From an archaeon (GTDB lineage Archaea; Nanobdellota; Nanobdellia; SCGC-AAA011-G17; GW2011-AR18), in contig JAHFKB010000020.1 in assembly GCA_023245565.1 (NCBI GenBank), forward strand, positions 1-17,984: a stretch of 17,984 bases of DNA, given 5' to 3'. Positions 1 to 7,082 of this stretch are shown here, piece by piece. The stretch's first letter is position 1. Each line of letters begins with the position of its first letter. Under the pieces are notes generated by a model, which made no database searches, was not told the origin of the DNA, and was given only the letters and a program-made list of their open reading frames with translations. The translations under genes were made by a program, and so were the position numbers.

Positions 1-1
1 T

Positions 2-712
2 AGGGATTTACTTGAGGATAAAATTACTAAATTAAAAGATTTAGAATTAAATTATCAAATAATTAAGAAAGAATTAGATATTTTATTAGAAGAACTTAAA
101 AAATTAGAAATGAATATTGCAGTTTTAAATAAAGATCAAGAAATTATAAATAGAGATATCTTAGAAATTAAAAAAGAATTAGAAATAAAAGAAAAAGCTA
201 AAGAAAAATTAGAATATTATATAAAATTACAAGATTTTTTTGAAAGTTTTTTTATTAATTTAACTGAATTAATAGAAAGAAAAATAATGTTAAAAGTTCA
301 TGGAGATTTTAATAGTTTATTTCAGAAATGGTTTTCAATGTTGATTAATAGTGATTTAATAAAAGTTAGATTAGATGAAGAATTTACTCCAATAATAGAA
401 CAAAATGGACATGATATTGAATATGAAAATTTAAGTGGTGGGGAGAAAACTGCTTGTGCTTTAGCTTATAGATTAGGATTGAATCAAGTAATAAATACTG
501 TTATGTCTTCTATAAATACTAAAGATTTAATTATACTAGATGAACCAACAGATGGATTTAGTTCTGAACAATTAGATAAAATAAGATATGTTTTAGAAGA
601 GTTAAACATGAAACAAGTAATTATTGTCAGTCATGAATCTAAAATAGAAAGTTTTGCTGATAATATAATTAGAATAAATAAAGAAGGACATATAAGTAAA
701 GTTAATCTTTAA
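2..712 (+). CDS. rad50: Rad50 ATPase, C-terminal part (5' end outside window)
   Basis: The reading frame is open from base 2 with no stop, so the gene begins before the window; the first ATG at 110 is internal. The visible part (about 236 residues) starts with a Lys/Glu/Leu-rich coiled coil and ends in an ABC-type ATPase lobe. That lobe has the signature LSGGEKTA near base 431, Walker B with D-loop (LIILDEPTDGFS) near 526-560, and the H-loop SHE near 630. This arrangement fits Rad50/SMC-family proteins. Rad50 works with the Mre11 nuclease in double-strand break repair, with the coiled coil as a tether. Family membership is seen in the motifs. The choice of Rad50 over SMC rests on the short coiled-coil return and the LSGGEKTACALAYRLG context, and is an inference. 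mre11 would be expected upstream, outside the window. Confidence 0.82.
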   Translation, partial: RDLLEDKITKLKDLELNYQIIKKELDILLEELKKLEMNIAVLNKDQEIINRDILEIKKELEIKEKAKEKLEYYIKLQDFFESFFINLTELIERKIMLKVHGDFNSLFQKWFSMLINSDLIKVRLDEEFTPIIEQNGHDIEYENLSGGEKTACALAYRLGLNQVINTVMSSINTKDLIILDEPTDGFSSEQLDKIRYVLEELNMKQVIIVSHESKIESFADNIIRINKEGHISKVNL

Positions 713-750
713 ATACAATATTTTATATATTTCTAGAATAATATAATTCT

Positions 751-900
751 ATGAAATCTGGATTAAAAAATTTATTGATTGGATTTGTTGGTAGTTTAAT
801 TGGCTGGGCTTTAGCTTATATTTTTGGTTTAAGAAATTCATTGATAATAATGATATTGGCTGCTGTTATTTATTTAATAGTTATTTATAGTAAAAAATAA
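751..900 (+). CDS. Small two-pass membrane protein, unknown function
   Basis: A 49-residue open frame begins at ATG 751 and ends with TAA at 898-900. It encodes a Lys-capped, almost wholly hydrophobic peptide with two predicted membrane segments, roughly residues 8-25 (LLIGFVGSLIGWALAYIF) and 29-45 (NSLIIMILAAVIYLIVI). It ends in SKK, so both termini are probably cytoplasmic. A TATA element (TTTTATATAT, 721-730) is centred about 25 bases before the ATG, the spacing seen for other leaderless genes here, which supports a real start. It abuts the stop of the convergent DUF460-like gene at 901. No family is recognised. Confidence 0.6.
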   Translation: MKSGLKNLLIGFVGSLIGWALAYIFGLRNSLIIMILAAVIYLIVIYSKK

Positions 901-1398
901 TTAACTTAACATTCTTACAGCTTCTACTATTGGTTTATCTTCTAAGAGAACTTTTCTTTTTACTTGTTCAAATAAATGTCTTTTATTATTTTCTTTTAAA
1001 TGATCATCAATTCTTTTAATTAAACCATTAACTCTTTTTAATCCGTATAGTGCTGCTGCTAAAGCATCTTTTTCATGTTTATTTTTTAGATCAATAAAAT
1101 CTTTTTTAGATTTTAAAAAATTACCAACGATCTTTATTTTCTCTAAGTATTTTAAATCATGATCTGGTGTAATTACTTTAGCTCCAATGCTGCTAGCTAA
1201 TTTCTTTGTTAGACTTGGGCATTGATAAACATCACAACCTATTAAGAAAACTTTTCCATATTTAACCATCTCTAAGGATATTTTACTTAAATTAAAAGAT
1301 CTTCCAGAATCAATAGCAATTAAATTTCCTTCAAGATCTAAAATAGCATATGCACCAACTGTACCTGGATCTATTCCTGCAATTAATAATTTATTCAA
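901..1398 (-). CDS. DUF460-like RNase H-fold protein
   Basis: The product is about 165 residues with an RNase H/RuvC-like fold. It opens LLIAGIDPGTVGAYAILDL, the first beta hairpin with the catalytic Asp (D10), and carries a late HEKDALAAA block (residues about 108-116) that supplies acidic residues. This matches the nuclease-like N-terminal domain of archaeal DUF460 proteins, related to YqgF/RuvC. The longer DUF460 proteins I recall have extra domains, so this looks like a stand-alone catalytic domain (from memory). There is no ATG near the N-terminus. I chose TTG at 1398 because a TTTAAA box at 1424-1429 is centred about 27 bases upstream, the spacing found at other genes here. An in-frame TTG at 1422 would add eight residues but lies too close to that box. 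Exact substrate is unknown. Confidence 0.7.
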   Translation of the reverse strand: MNKLLIAGIDPGTVGAYAILDLEGNLIAIDSGRSFNLSKISLEMVKYGKVFLIGCDVYQCPSLTKKLASSIGAKVITPDHDLKYLEKIKIVGNFLKSKKDFIDLKNKHEKDALAAALYGLKRVNGLIKRIDDHLKENNKRHLFEQVKRKVLLEDKPIVEAVRMLS

Positions 1399-1475
1399 CT
1401 TAATAATATTATAGAATAACAACTTTAAATCTATTTCTATATGTGTTTTATTTAATAGGAATAAGAATAGTTAGG

Positions 1476-1614
1476 TTTATAAAGATACTATAATTATTTT
1501 AATTTATAGATGGCAAAGAAATAGTTTTAGGCCATTAGCTTATAGCTGATTCTAATATCTGTTTCTTACGTAAAATGCTATAAGGCTTATTCGTACATCT
1601 TTAAATGAACTAAA
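1476..1614 (+). promoter_or_regulatory. Promoter and structured 5' leader of the DEAD-box helicase gene
   Basis: A TATA element (TTTATAAAG, 1476-1484) predicts a transcript start near 1505, about 110 bases before the helicase ATG, so unlike most neighbours this mRNA would have a long leader. The leader can fold. Bases 1516-1524 pair with 1559-1567 (9 bp, one G-U), enclosing a 7-bp hairpin at 1534-1550 (ATTAGCT, loop TAT, AGCTGAT). A second stem follows at 1567-1573/1587-1595 (TACG/CGTA plus TAA/TTA with a TT bulge). It could be a cis-regulatory leader or a separate small RNA. The pairings are read from the sequence; the role is inference. Confidence 0.45.
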
Positions 1615-2907
1615 ATGAAAATTGAAGATTTAAATTTAAAACATAGTATTACAAAGGCAATAAATGAACTTGGTTTTACTGATTTAACAGAGATACAAGA
1701 GAAATGCATTCCTGAAATTTTAAAAGGAAAAGATATTTTTGGACAGTCTAGTACTGGCTCTGGTAAAACAGCTGCTTTTGGTGTTCCTATTTTAGAAAAG
1801 ATAGAAGGACATAAAGGCATTCAAGCTTTAGTATTAACTCCGACTAGAGAATTATGCTGTCAAGTAACAGATGCAATTAGAAGTTTTTCTAGACATTTAG
1901 AATTTAGAATTACAAGTGTTTATGGTGGTGTTGGTATTGAACCACAAATAGACCATTTGAAAAGAGCAGATATTGTTATTGGTACTCCTGGTAGAATTTT
2001 AGATCATATTAATAGAAGAACAATAGATCTTAGAAATGTTAAATTCTTTGTTTTAGATGAAGCTGATAAAATGTTTGAAATGGGTTTTATTGATGATGTT
2101 GAAAAAATTATGAAAAATATTTCTGAAAATAGACAAACTTTATTGTTTAGTGCTACTTTGCCTTCAGGTGTAAATCACTTAATTAAAAAACATTTGAAAT
2201 CACCTATAACAATTAAAAGCCAGATACATGTTGATAAAAAATTATTAAAACAAGTTTATTATGATTTAAAATCAAATATAAAATTTTCTTTACTTGTACA
2301 TTTAATTAATAAAAATCCAGAAGGATTAGCAATAGTATTTTGTGGAACAAGAAGAGAAGTTGATTTGTTAAGTACTAATTTAAATGCGCAAAAGATTAAT
2401 GCTATTGCAATACATGGTGGATTAACTCAAAATAGAAGATTACATGCCATTGAAATATTAAAAGGTAAAAAGGGTGCAGTTTTAGTTGCAACTGATGTGG
2501 CTGCAAGAGGTTTAGACATAAAGAATGTTTCTCATGTTTACAATTATGATGTTCCTAAGACATCAGAAGATTATATTCATAGAATAGGAAGAACTGCTAG
2601 AGCAGGAAATGAAGGAGATGCTGTTACATTATTAACTGAAAGAGATCATGAAAACTTTAGAAGAGTATTAAGTGATAGAACACTTCAAATTCATAAAGAA
2701 GAAATTCCTCAATTAGAAAATATAAAATTTGAAAGATTTAATGATCAGAGAAGACATAGTGGAACTTCTTATAGAGAACATGGTTCTAGAGAAGGATATA
2801 GGGGTTCACGTGGTGGAGATTCTAGAGGAGATCGTAGAGATCCAAGGGATAGAGATAATAGAAGCAGAAGTAGTTCTCATGCTCCTAGAAAAAGATGGAA
2901 TAATTAA
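1615..2907 (+). CDS. DEAD-box ATP-dependent RNA helicase with RG-rich tail
   Basis: This 430-residue protein has the full set of superfamily-2 DEAD-box motifs in order: Q motif (F21 to Q28), motif I SSTGSGKT (45-52), Ia PTREL (76-80), Ib TPGR (124-127), II DEAD (148-151), III SAT (179-181), IV IVFCGTRRE, V ATDVAARGLD (292-301) and VI HRIGRTAR (322-329). The two RecA-like domains unwind short RNA duplexes using ATP, typically in ribosome assembly, RNA decay or cold adaptation. The last 50 residues (about 379-430) are a low-complexity Arg/Gly/Asp/Ser tail of the kind that adds non-specific RNA binding in CsdA-like helicases. The ATG at 1615 places the Q motif at the usual distance from the N-terminus. 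Its leader is long and structured, which suggests post-transcriptional control. Confidence 0.95.
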   Translation: MKIEDLNLKHSITKAINELGFTDLTEIQEKCIPEILKGKDIFGQSSTGSGKTAAFGVPILEKIEGHKGIQALVLTPTRELCCQVTDAIRSFSRHLEFRITSVYGGVGIEPQIDHLKRADIVIGTPGRILDHINRRTIDLRNVKFFVLDEADKMFEMGFIDDVEKIMKNISENRQTLLFSATLPSGVNHLIKKHLKSPITIKSQIHVDKKLLKQVYYDLKSNIKFSLLVHLINKNPEGLAIVFCGTRREVDLLSTNLNAQKINAIAIHGGLTQNRRLHAIEILKGKKGAVLVATDVAARGLDIKNVSHVYNYDVPKTSEDYIHRIGRTARAGNEGDAVTLLTERDHENFRRVLSDRTLQIHKEEIPQLENIKFERFNDQRRHSGTSYREHGSREGYRGSRGGDSRGDRRDPRDRDNRSRSSSHAPRKRWNN

Positions 2908-2937
2908 TTTTATATAATACATTGATTTTTATTTATT

Positions 2938-3459
2938 ATGACTAAAGTTCTAGATTTAGAAGCAAAAGATTTACATTTTAATATTGAATCAAGAATAGAA
3001 GCTTTACTTGAAACTTGGAAAGATGAATTAAAGACTATTTTATTTTCAGTAATAGAAAAATTAAATTATGAATTTAAAAGAGATGAAAGCTATTGTTTTG
3101 TAGAATTTAGATTAGATATGAATAATTATGGAAGAAATTCTAAAATAGCAAAAATTATTGCTTATGATAAACGTAAAACTAATAAAAGAATTATAAGTTT
3201 TATTTTATCTGTTCCTAATATTGAGAAAGTTTTAGATGAAAAATTAGATTTGCCAATTTTTATAGATAATGATATGAATAAAGAAATAGGTGATAAACTA
3301 TTATATTTTGAAATAAACTTAGTTGGAAGAAGAAGCTGGAAAATAGTTAAGTTTACAATAAAAGATATTCAAGAAAGATTAATTAAGAAATTGGGAAATT
3401 TTATTGAAGATCAAACATCTTGGGCAGTTTCTATAATAGGAAATAAGAATATAATGTAA
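2938..3459 (+). CDS. Hypothetical protein, 173 residues
   Basis: I do not recognise a family. The frame is supported by a TATA element (TTTATATAAT, 2909-2918) centred about 24 bases before the ATG, giving a leaderless start. The product is soluble and charged. An amphipathic helical N-terminus (residues about 16-45) is followed by alternating hydrophobic stretches suggestive of a beta sheet (YCFVEFRLDM, IISFILSVP, LLYFEINLVG) and a C-terminal Lys-rich helix (DIQERLIKKLGNFI). There is no signal peptide, membrane segment or Cys cluster. The next gene, also unrecognised and of similar size, lies 130 bases downstream on the same strand behind its own promoter. Confidence 0.7.
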   Translation: MTKVLDLEAKDLHFNIESRIEALLETWKDELKTILFSVIEKLNYEFKRDESYCFVEFRLDMNNYGRNSKIAKIIAYDKRKTNKRIISFILSVPNIEKVLDEKLDLPIFIDNDMNKEIGDKLLYFEINLVGRRSWKIVKFTIKDIQERLIKKLGNFIEDQTSWAVSIIGNKNIM

Positions 3460-3511
3460 TTACAGAAAGACAGGTTCAAGAGAGATTAATTAAAAATATC
3501 TGCAAATTTAT
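3460..3511 (+). repeat. Imperfect copy of the 3' part of the preceding gene
   Basis: Just after the stop at 3457-3459 the sequence resembles bases 3353-3402 inside the gene. Both carry TTACA, then an A-rich run, TTCAAGA, AGATTAATTAA and a later AAATTT. In frame 3 the copy reads QVQERLIKN...KFI and runs open to TAG at 3567-3569, echoing DIQERLIKKLGNFI of the intact gene. It may be a degenerate tandem duplication of the C-terminal helix or a frame-shifted former C-terminus. The similarity covers only about 50 bases in AT-rich DNA, so chance is not excluded. Confidence 0.35.
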
Positions 3512-3589
3512 ATCTTTGATAACAAGAAAAATATTAGTTATTATTGAGAGATTAGATAGATTTTTATAGAAGATTAATTCTATGTTATT

Positions 3590-4129
3590 ATGGTTCAAAC
3601 TGTAGCTCAACAAGATTCTACTGTAGATAAAAAAGAAGAATTAAAATTAGTATTTGTGCATGTTATTCAACAACTTCAAAAGATATATCCTAAAGACAAA
3701 CAATTTGAACTTAAAAATGTTAGAATAAGAGATTTTTTTAATACTTGTCTAGAAGTTAAAAGTATTTTTGTTAAAGAAGGAGATCATAGAAGTGTAAATC
3801 TTTCTATTGCAGAATTTGATATTGATGTTAAACCAGTAGTTCCCCAATTATTAAGATCTAAATCTAATGAGGGAGATTTAAGAGTTGAAATTACTCCAAC
3901 ATTATTATTACGACCTGCTAATAAAAAACCAATGAGTATTGAGAAAAAAATTGATTTTATTTATGAATTTAGTAAGATAGGAAGTAAAAAATCTGGAGTT
4001 ATTTCTTTTTTTACTGGGGCTAAATTTGATGCCAATGATATTAGATTAGAATTAGCTAATAAGATTTTAGTTTTTATACAAGTTGAATTAGCAAAAATTA
4101 GAGAAGATGCTATAGTTAGATATCTTTGA
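3590..4129 (+). CDS. Hypothetical protein, 179 residues
   Basis: No family is recognised. The start at 3590 is favoured over an out-of-frame ATG at 3582 because the TATA element (TTTATAGA, 3563-3570) is centred about 24 bases before 3590. The protein is soluble with no signal or membrane segment. After a polar N-terminal tail (residues 1-15) comes an amphipathic helix (ELKLVFVHVIQQLQKIY). A mixed alpha/beta middle has several Val/Ile/Leu strands, and a C-terminal helix follows (DIRLELANKILVFIQVELAKI). A Lys/Ser-rich stretch, KIGSKKSGVISFFTG, is the only feature resembling a phosphate-contacting loop, but it is not a Walker A motif. Function unknown. Confidence 0.7.
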   Translation: MVQTVAQQDSTVDKKEELKLVFVHVIQQLQKIYPKDKQFELKNVRIRDFFNTCLEVKSIFVKEGDHRSVNLSIAEFDIDVKPVVPQLLRSKSNEGDLRVEITPTLLLRPANKKPMSIEKKIDFIYEFSKIGSKKSGVISFFTGAKFDANDIRLELANKILVFIQVELAKIREDAIVRYL

Positions 4130-4192
4130 ATAATTCTTTTATGTAAAATTTTTTAGAAATATTTATATATTGGTTGTGATATTTAAAAAGTT

Positions 4193-5584
4193 ATGAAAAG
4201 AGGTTTTCTATTATTAGTAGTTTTTTTATTAACTATAGCTTCAGTTTCTGCATTAAAAGTAACTTATGATAATGTTTTAAATGAAGCTCTTCCTGGTGAA
4301 CAAGTAAGTTATATGCTTCATTTAGAAAATAATGAAGATTCAACATTAAGTATTAAATTAAGATCACCAGATCTAAATTGGTTATTAGATCAAGAAGGAA
4401 ATTCTATTACTTTATTCAAAGGTGAGAAAAAAGATTATAAAATCTCATTTAAGCCTTTGTCAGCAGCTAAAATTCTTCCTGGAAATTATGCTGTAAAATT
4501 AATTTTAGAAACACCATTAACTTCAATTGAAAAATTATTAACTGCTCAAGTTTTAAATTATGGTGAAGTTGTAGATTCAAGTTTTTCTGATGGTGTTCCT
4601 TCTATTGATCCTAAAAGAGGAATGACATTGAGATTAAATGTTAAAAATCTACATCAAGTTAGTTTAAATGGATTAAATTTAGAATTAAATGGTCAGCAAT
4701 TTTCATTTAGTAAAAAAATAAACTTAAATGGTAGAGAGAGTTTAAATTTAGAATTCCCAGTAAAAGTAGATCCTGATACATTAAAAGGAGATTATGTTGC
4801 AAAAGTTAAGATTACATTAAATGGAAATTTAATGCTAGATAAAGAACTTCCTTATGTTGTTAAAGAATATCAAGAATTAAAAGAAGTTTCAGTTCCTCAT
4901 ACAGGATTTTTAAAAACTGGAGAAACATTAACATTTTCAAATTCTGGAAATACTCAAGTAAGTCAAAATGCTCAAAGAACTTTTGGATGGTTTTCATATA
5001 AATTTGCATCTTTTAACCCTGAACCTACAAAAGTAGAAAAAACAGATCAAGGTTATTTAGTACAATGGGATCTAAATGTAAATCCACAAACAAGTACTAG
5101 TGTTAGTTATTCTGTTAATTATAGGATGCCAATAATTGTTTTAATAATAATAATATTGGCTGGCTTTGTTTGGTATATAATTAGACAAAGAAATGCAGTG
5201 GTTATAGTAAAAAGAGTTTTTGCAATGCATACTGAAGCAGGCAGCATTAAAGTTATGAAAGTAGTTTTAAATGTTAGAAATAGAGGGGGTTTAACTGCAA
5301 ATAATGTTAGGATAGTTGATAGAGTTCCAAATGCTATTAAAGCACCAACACAACATAGTACATATAAACCATCTCATGTAAAAGCAGCTCCAGAAGGAAC
5401 TGTTATGGTATGGGATTTTACTAATTTAAGACCTGGCGAAGAAAAGGTGATATCATATAGAATAGAAGGAAAAATACAAATATTAGGTAGAATGCATTTA
5501 CCTCCTGCTATAGTAAAATATGTTTTATTAGGCAGAGGTGTAAGTGCTAGAAGTTCTAGTGTTTCTTTACAAGAAAAAAAATAA
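4193..5584 (+). CDS. Secreted, membrane-anchored beta-sandwich protein (NEW3/CARDB/DUF11-like)
   Basis: This 463-residue surface protein has a classical signal peptide (MKRG, hydrophobic 5-17, predicted cut after SVSA at 20). Beta-rich repeats resemble NEW3/CARDB immunoglobulin-like modules (LPGEQVSYMLHLENNEDS near 34-50; RLNVKNLHQVSLNGLNLEL near 147-166). A single membrane helix lies at 313-330 (PIIVLIIIILAGFVWYII), followed by RQR. After the helix comes a further DUF11-like domain (MKVVLNVRNRGGLTANNVRIVDRVP near 355-379; WDFTNLRPGEEKVISYRI near 407-424). By the positive-inside rule this last domain faces the cytoplasm, unusual for a DUF11-type fold. TATA (TTTATATAT, 4162-4170) sits about 27 bases before the ATG. 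Probably a cell-surface or envelope-organising protein; ligand unknown. Confidence 0.75.
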   Translation: MKRGFLLLVVFLLTIASVSALKVTYDNVLNEALPGEQVSYMLHLENNEDSTLSIKLRSPDLNWLLDQEGNSITLFKGEKKDYKISFKPLSAAKILPGNYAVKLILETPLTSIEKLLTAQVLNYGEVVDSSFSDGVPSIDPKRGMTLRLNVKNLHQVSLNGLNLELNGQQFSFSKKINLNGRESLNLEFPVKVDPDTLKGDYVAKVKITLNGNLMLDKELPYVVKEYQELKEVSVPHTGFLKTGETLTFSNSGNTQVSQNAQRTFGWFSYKFASFNPEPTKVEKTDQGYLVQWDLNVNPQTSTSVSYSVNYRMPIIVLIIIILAGFVWYIIRQRNAVVIVKRVFAMHTEAGSIKVMKVVLNVRNRGGLTANNVRIVDRVPNAIKAPTQHSTYKPSHVKAAPEGTVMVWDFTNLRPGEEKVISYRIEGKIQILGRMHLPPAIVKYVLLGRGVSARSSSVSLQEKK

Positions 5585-5631
5585 AAGTTTAAACTAAATC
5601 TTTATTATATACAAGAAAATTATATGGAATT

Positions 5632-6198
5632 TTAAACTCTTAGTGATCCACGAAAACCCCTAACAGCATAATAAGATTTTGCACCATTGTGATAAACAAA
5701 AACAGTGTTGTAACGACGATCACAAAATATTGCACCACCAAGTTTTCTAATATCATCGGGTGTTTTTATCCAACTTGAAGTCTTCATATCAAAATTTCCA
5801 AGTTTCTGTAAATCTTTATATTGTTCTTCTGATAGAATTTCAATGCCAATTGCTTCTGCGACATCAAGTGCATTGTTTTTAGGTTTATGTTCTTTCCTTG
5901 AATTTAAAGCTTCATTATCATAACAAAGACTTATACGTCCTTTAGGAGTTTCAGGTGAACAATCATAAAAAATATATTCATTTGTTTTTTTATCATAAGC
6001 AACAACATCTGGTTCACCACCTGTTTTTTCCATTTCATTGAGTGACCATAATTTTTTAGTATTGGCTTCTAATTTTGCTTGTACTTTAGCCCATTCAAAA
6101 CCTTTATGCCTATTAATATTTTTTTCAAAACGATCTTTTAATGTCATAATTAGTTGTTCACATTGTTTTGATGATAATTCTTTTTTTAATTTATTCAT
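5632..6198 (-). CDS. DUF4256 family protein
   Basis: The 188-residue protein matches the DUF4256 family as I remember it. Strongly conserved blocks are HKGFEWAKVQAKLEAN, KLWSLNEMEKTGGEPDVV, YIFYDCSPETPKGR, LCYDNEALNSRKEHKP, KTSSWIKTPDDIRKLGGAIF, CDRRYNTVFVYHNGA and the terminal YYAVRGFRGSLRV. The biochemical function of the family is unknown. It is mainly known from bacteria, and this copy is very well conserved within AT-rich archaeal surroundings, which suggests recent horizontal transfer. I chose ATG 6198 rather than 6213 because the TATA element near 6219-6229 (TTTATAAA on the minus strand) is centred about 26 bases before 6198. Using 6213 would add five residues. It is monocistronic and convergent with the surface-protein gene. 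Confidence 0.85.
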   Translation of the reverse strand: MNKLKKELSSKQCEQLIMTLKDRFEKNINRHKGFEWAKVQAKLEANTKKLWSLNEMEKTGGEPDVVAYDKKTNEYIFYDCSPETPKGRISLCYDNEALNSRKEHKPKNNALDVAEAIGIEILSEEQYKDLQKLGNFDMKTSSWIKTPDDIRKLGGAIFCDRRYNTVFVYHNGAKSYYAVRGFRGSLRV

Positions 6199-6313
6199 AA
6201 TTATATTATTCATTATAAGTTTATAAAATCACCCATTTAAAATTATTTTTAGTTTAGAATTTATAAAATATTTAAATAATAAAGTATATAAGTTCTATTT
6301 CTAATAATTTATT

Positions 6314-6838
6314 ATGAAAACTGCTTTAGCTAGTTTAAATAATGTAATTGAAGATGTAAATATTTCTAGTGCAAGTATTTCTCACTATACTAGAAATGTT
6401 TGGGGTCCTGTTATTGCTTTAGTTCATAGAAATTTAGAAACTGGATTATTCTTTCGTGTTCCTAAATTATCATATGCTGATGGAGAGACTGTTTTAGACT
6501 TAGATTTTGATAAAAGAATTCCTGCTAAAGTTATAGCAAATAATCTTTATGAATATGCAAAAAGTTTTGTTCCTGAATTTAAAAAGAAAAAAAATAATCA
6601 TGATAAACCTATTTATTCTTTTATTAGTGATCAAGATAAAATGTTATATTTTTATTTATATAATAATCCAAGAATGGCAGAAAATGCTCATAAATTTAGT
6701 GTTCATTCTAATTTTGTTCATTCTCGAGATGTATTTTTAGGCTATGTAGGAAGTCTTGGTTTAAATGTTGTAAAAATAAATGATAGGCCTGTAGAAACTA
6801 AAACTGTTCTTAGAAGATTATCTAGAATAAAACGGTAA
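6314..6838 (+). CDS. Hypothetical protein, 174 residues
   Basis: No family is recognised. TATA (GTATATAAG, 6284-6292) is centred 26 bases before ATG 6314, giving a leaderless start. The product is soluble and basic, with a Lys/Asn-rich central linker (KKKKNNHDKP near 93-102). Many aromatic residues surround it (YSFISDQDKMLYFYLYNN), and the C-terminus is Arg-rich (LRRLSRIKR). Basic character and aromatic strands would suit nucleic-acid contact, but no motif proves it. It is the last gene before the tRNA-His/hisS locus, separated by about 165 bases with its own promoter elements. Confidence 0.65.
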   Translation: MKTALASLNNVIEDVNISSASISHYTRNVWGPVIALVHRNLETGLFFRVPKLSYADGETVLDLDFDKRIPAKVIANNLYEYAKSFVPEFKKKKNNHDKPIYSFISDQDKMLYFYLYNNPRMAENAHKFSVHSNFVHSRDVFLGYVGSLGLNVVKINDRPVETKTVLRRLSRIKR

Positions 6839-6866
6839 TTATATAAATAACTTAAGATTCATTATT

Positions 6867-6905
6867 ATGTCACAAATGGCAAGTGGTTGTATTCATCAAC
6901 ATTGA
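6867..6905 (+). CDS. Possible 12-residue leader peptide ending in His-Gln-His
   Basis: A tiny frame, MSQMASGCIHQH then TGA, lies upstream of tRNA-His and hisS. A TATA element (TTATATAAAT, 6839-6848) is centred 24-25 bases before its ATG, the spacing used by proven-length genes here, so a transcript would begin at this codon. Two of the last three codons are His (CAT). This recalls amino-acid leader peptides of bacteria, but such attenuation is not an established archaeal mechanism and the peptide is short enough to be chance. Confidence 0.22.
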   Translation: MSQMASGCIHQH

Positions 6906-6960
6906 AAGAACTTCTTTTAATAATTTAAAAACTAATATAAATTCTAGATATTATAATAAA

Positions 6961-6969
6961 TTTATAAAT
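6961..6969 (+). promoter_or_regulatory. Probable TATA box for tRNA-His
   Basis: TTTATAAAT, preceded by an A-rich BRE-like stretch (AATAAA), lies about 40 bases before the mature 5' end of the tRNA. It predicts transcription from around 6990 with a short 5' trailer removed by RNase P. It could also drive read-through into hisS. Confidence 0.5.
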
Positions 6970-7036
6970 CAATTAATAGTCTCAAATCGAGATAAAGTGG
7001 GAATGGCGGGTATAGTTTAGTGGTAGAATACGGGAC

Positions 7037-7058
7037 AAAGATCTTTGATCTTCCCGAG
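7037..7058 (+). other. tRNA-His intron 1 (22 nt, between positions 32 and 33)
   Basis: The central 4-bp helix is CGGG (7031-7034, exon) with CCCG (7053-7056, intron). Bulges are ACA (7035-7037) and AGT (7057-7059), each cut after its second base. The intron helix is AAGATC/GATCTT (7038-7043/7047-7052) closed by TTT. The outer exon helix expected of a canonical motif is missing or replaced by a distant pairing of GGTAGAAT (7022-7029) with ATTCTATC (7064-7071), so this is a relaxed motif. Removal creates C32-T33, required for a normal anticodon loop. Confidence 0.75.
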
Positions 7059-7063
7059 TGTGG

Positions 7064-7082
7064 ATTCTATCATGAAACAGTT
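7064..7082 (+). other. tRNA-His intron 2 (19 nt, canonical 37/38 site)
   Basis: The outer helix is the anticodon stem CGGGA (7031-7035) / TCCTG (7084-7088). The central helix is CTGT (C32, T33, G34, T35, formed after intron 1 is removed) with ACAG (7077-7080). Bulges are GGA (7062-7064) and TTA (7081-7083), cut GG|A and TT|A. The intron helix is TTC/GAA with loop TATCAT. Every element of a canonical BHB motif is present. Confidence 0.85.

Noticed and set aside
1525..1560. Guide match of the leader's internal loop to the 16S rRNA ATTAGAT region
   Set aside because: Only one arm pairs (6 bp); the other arm does not match the rRNA, so chance is likely.
7048..7057. Reading TTCCCGA as the anticodon loop (tRNA-Gly CCC)
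   Set aside because: The flanking bases cannot form an anticodon stem and the D-arm spacing fails. The GTG reading satisfies every stem and BHB motif and fits G-1 and hisS.
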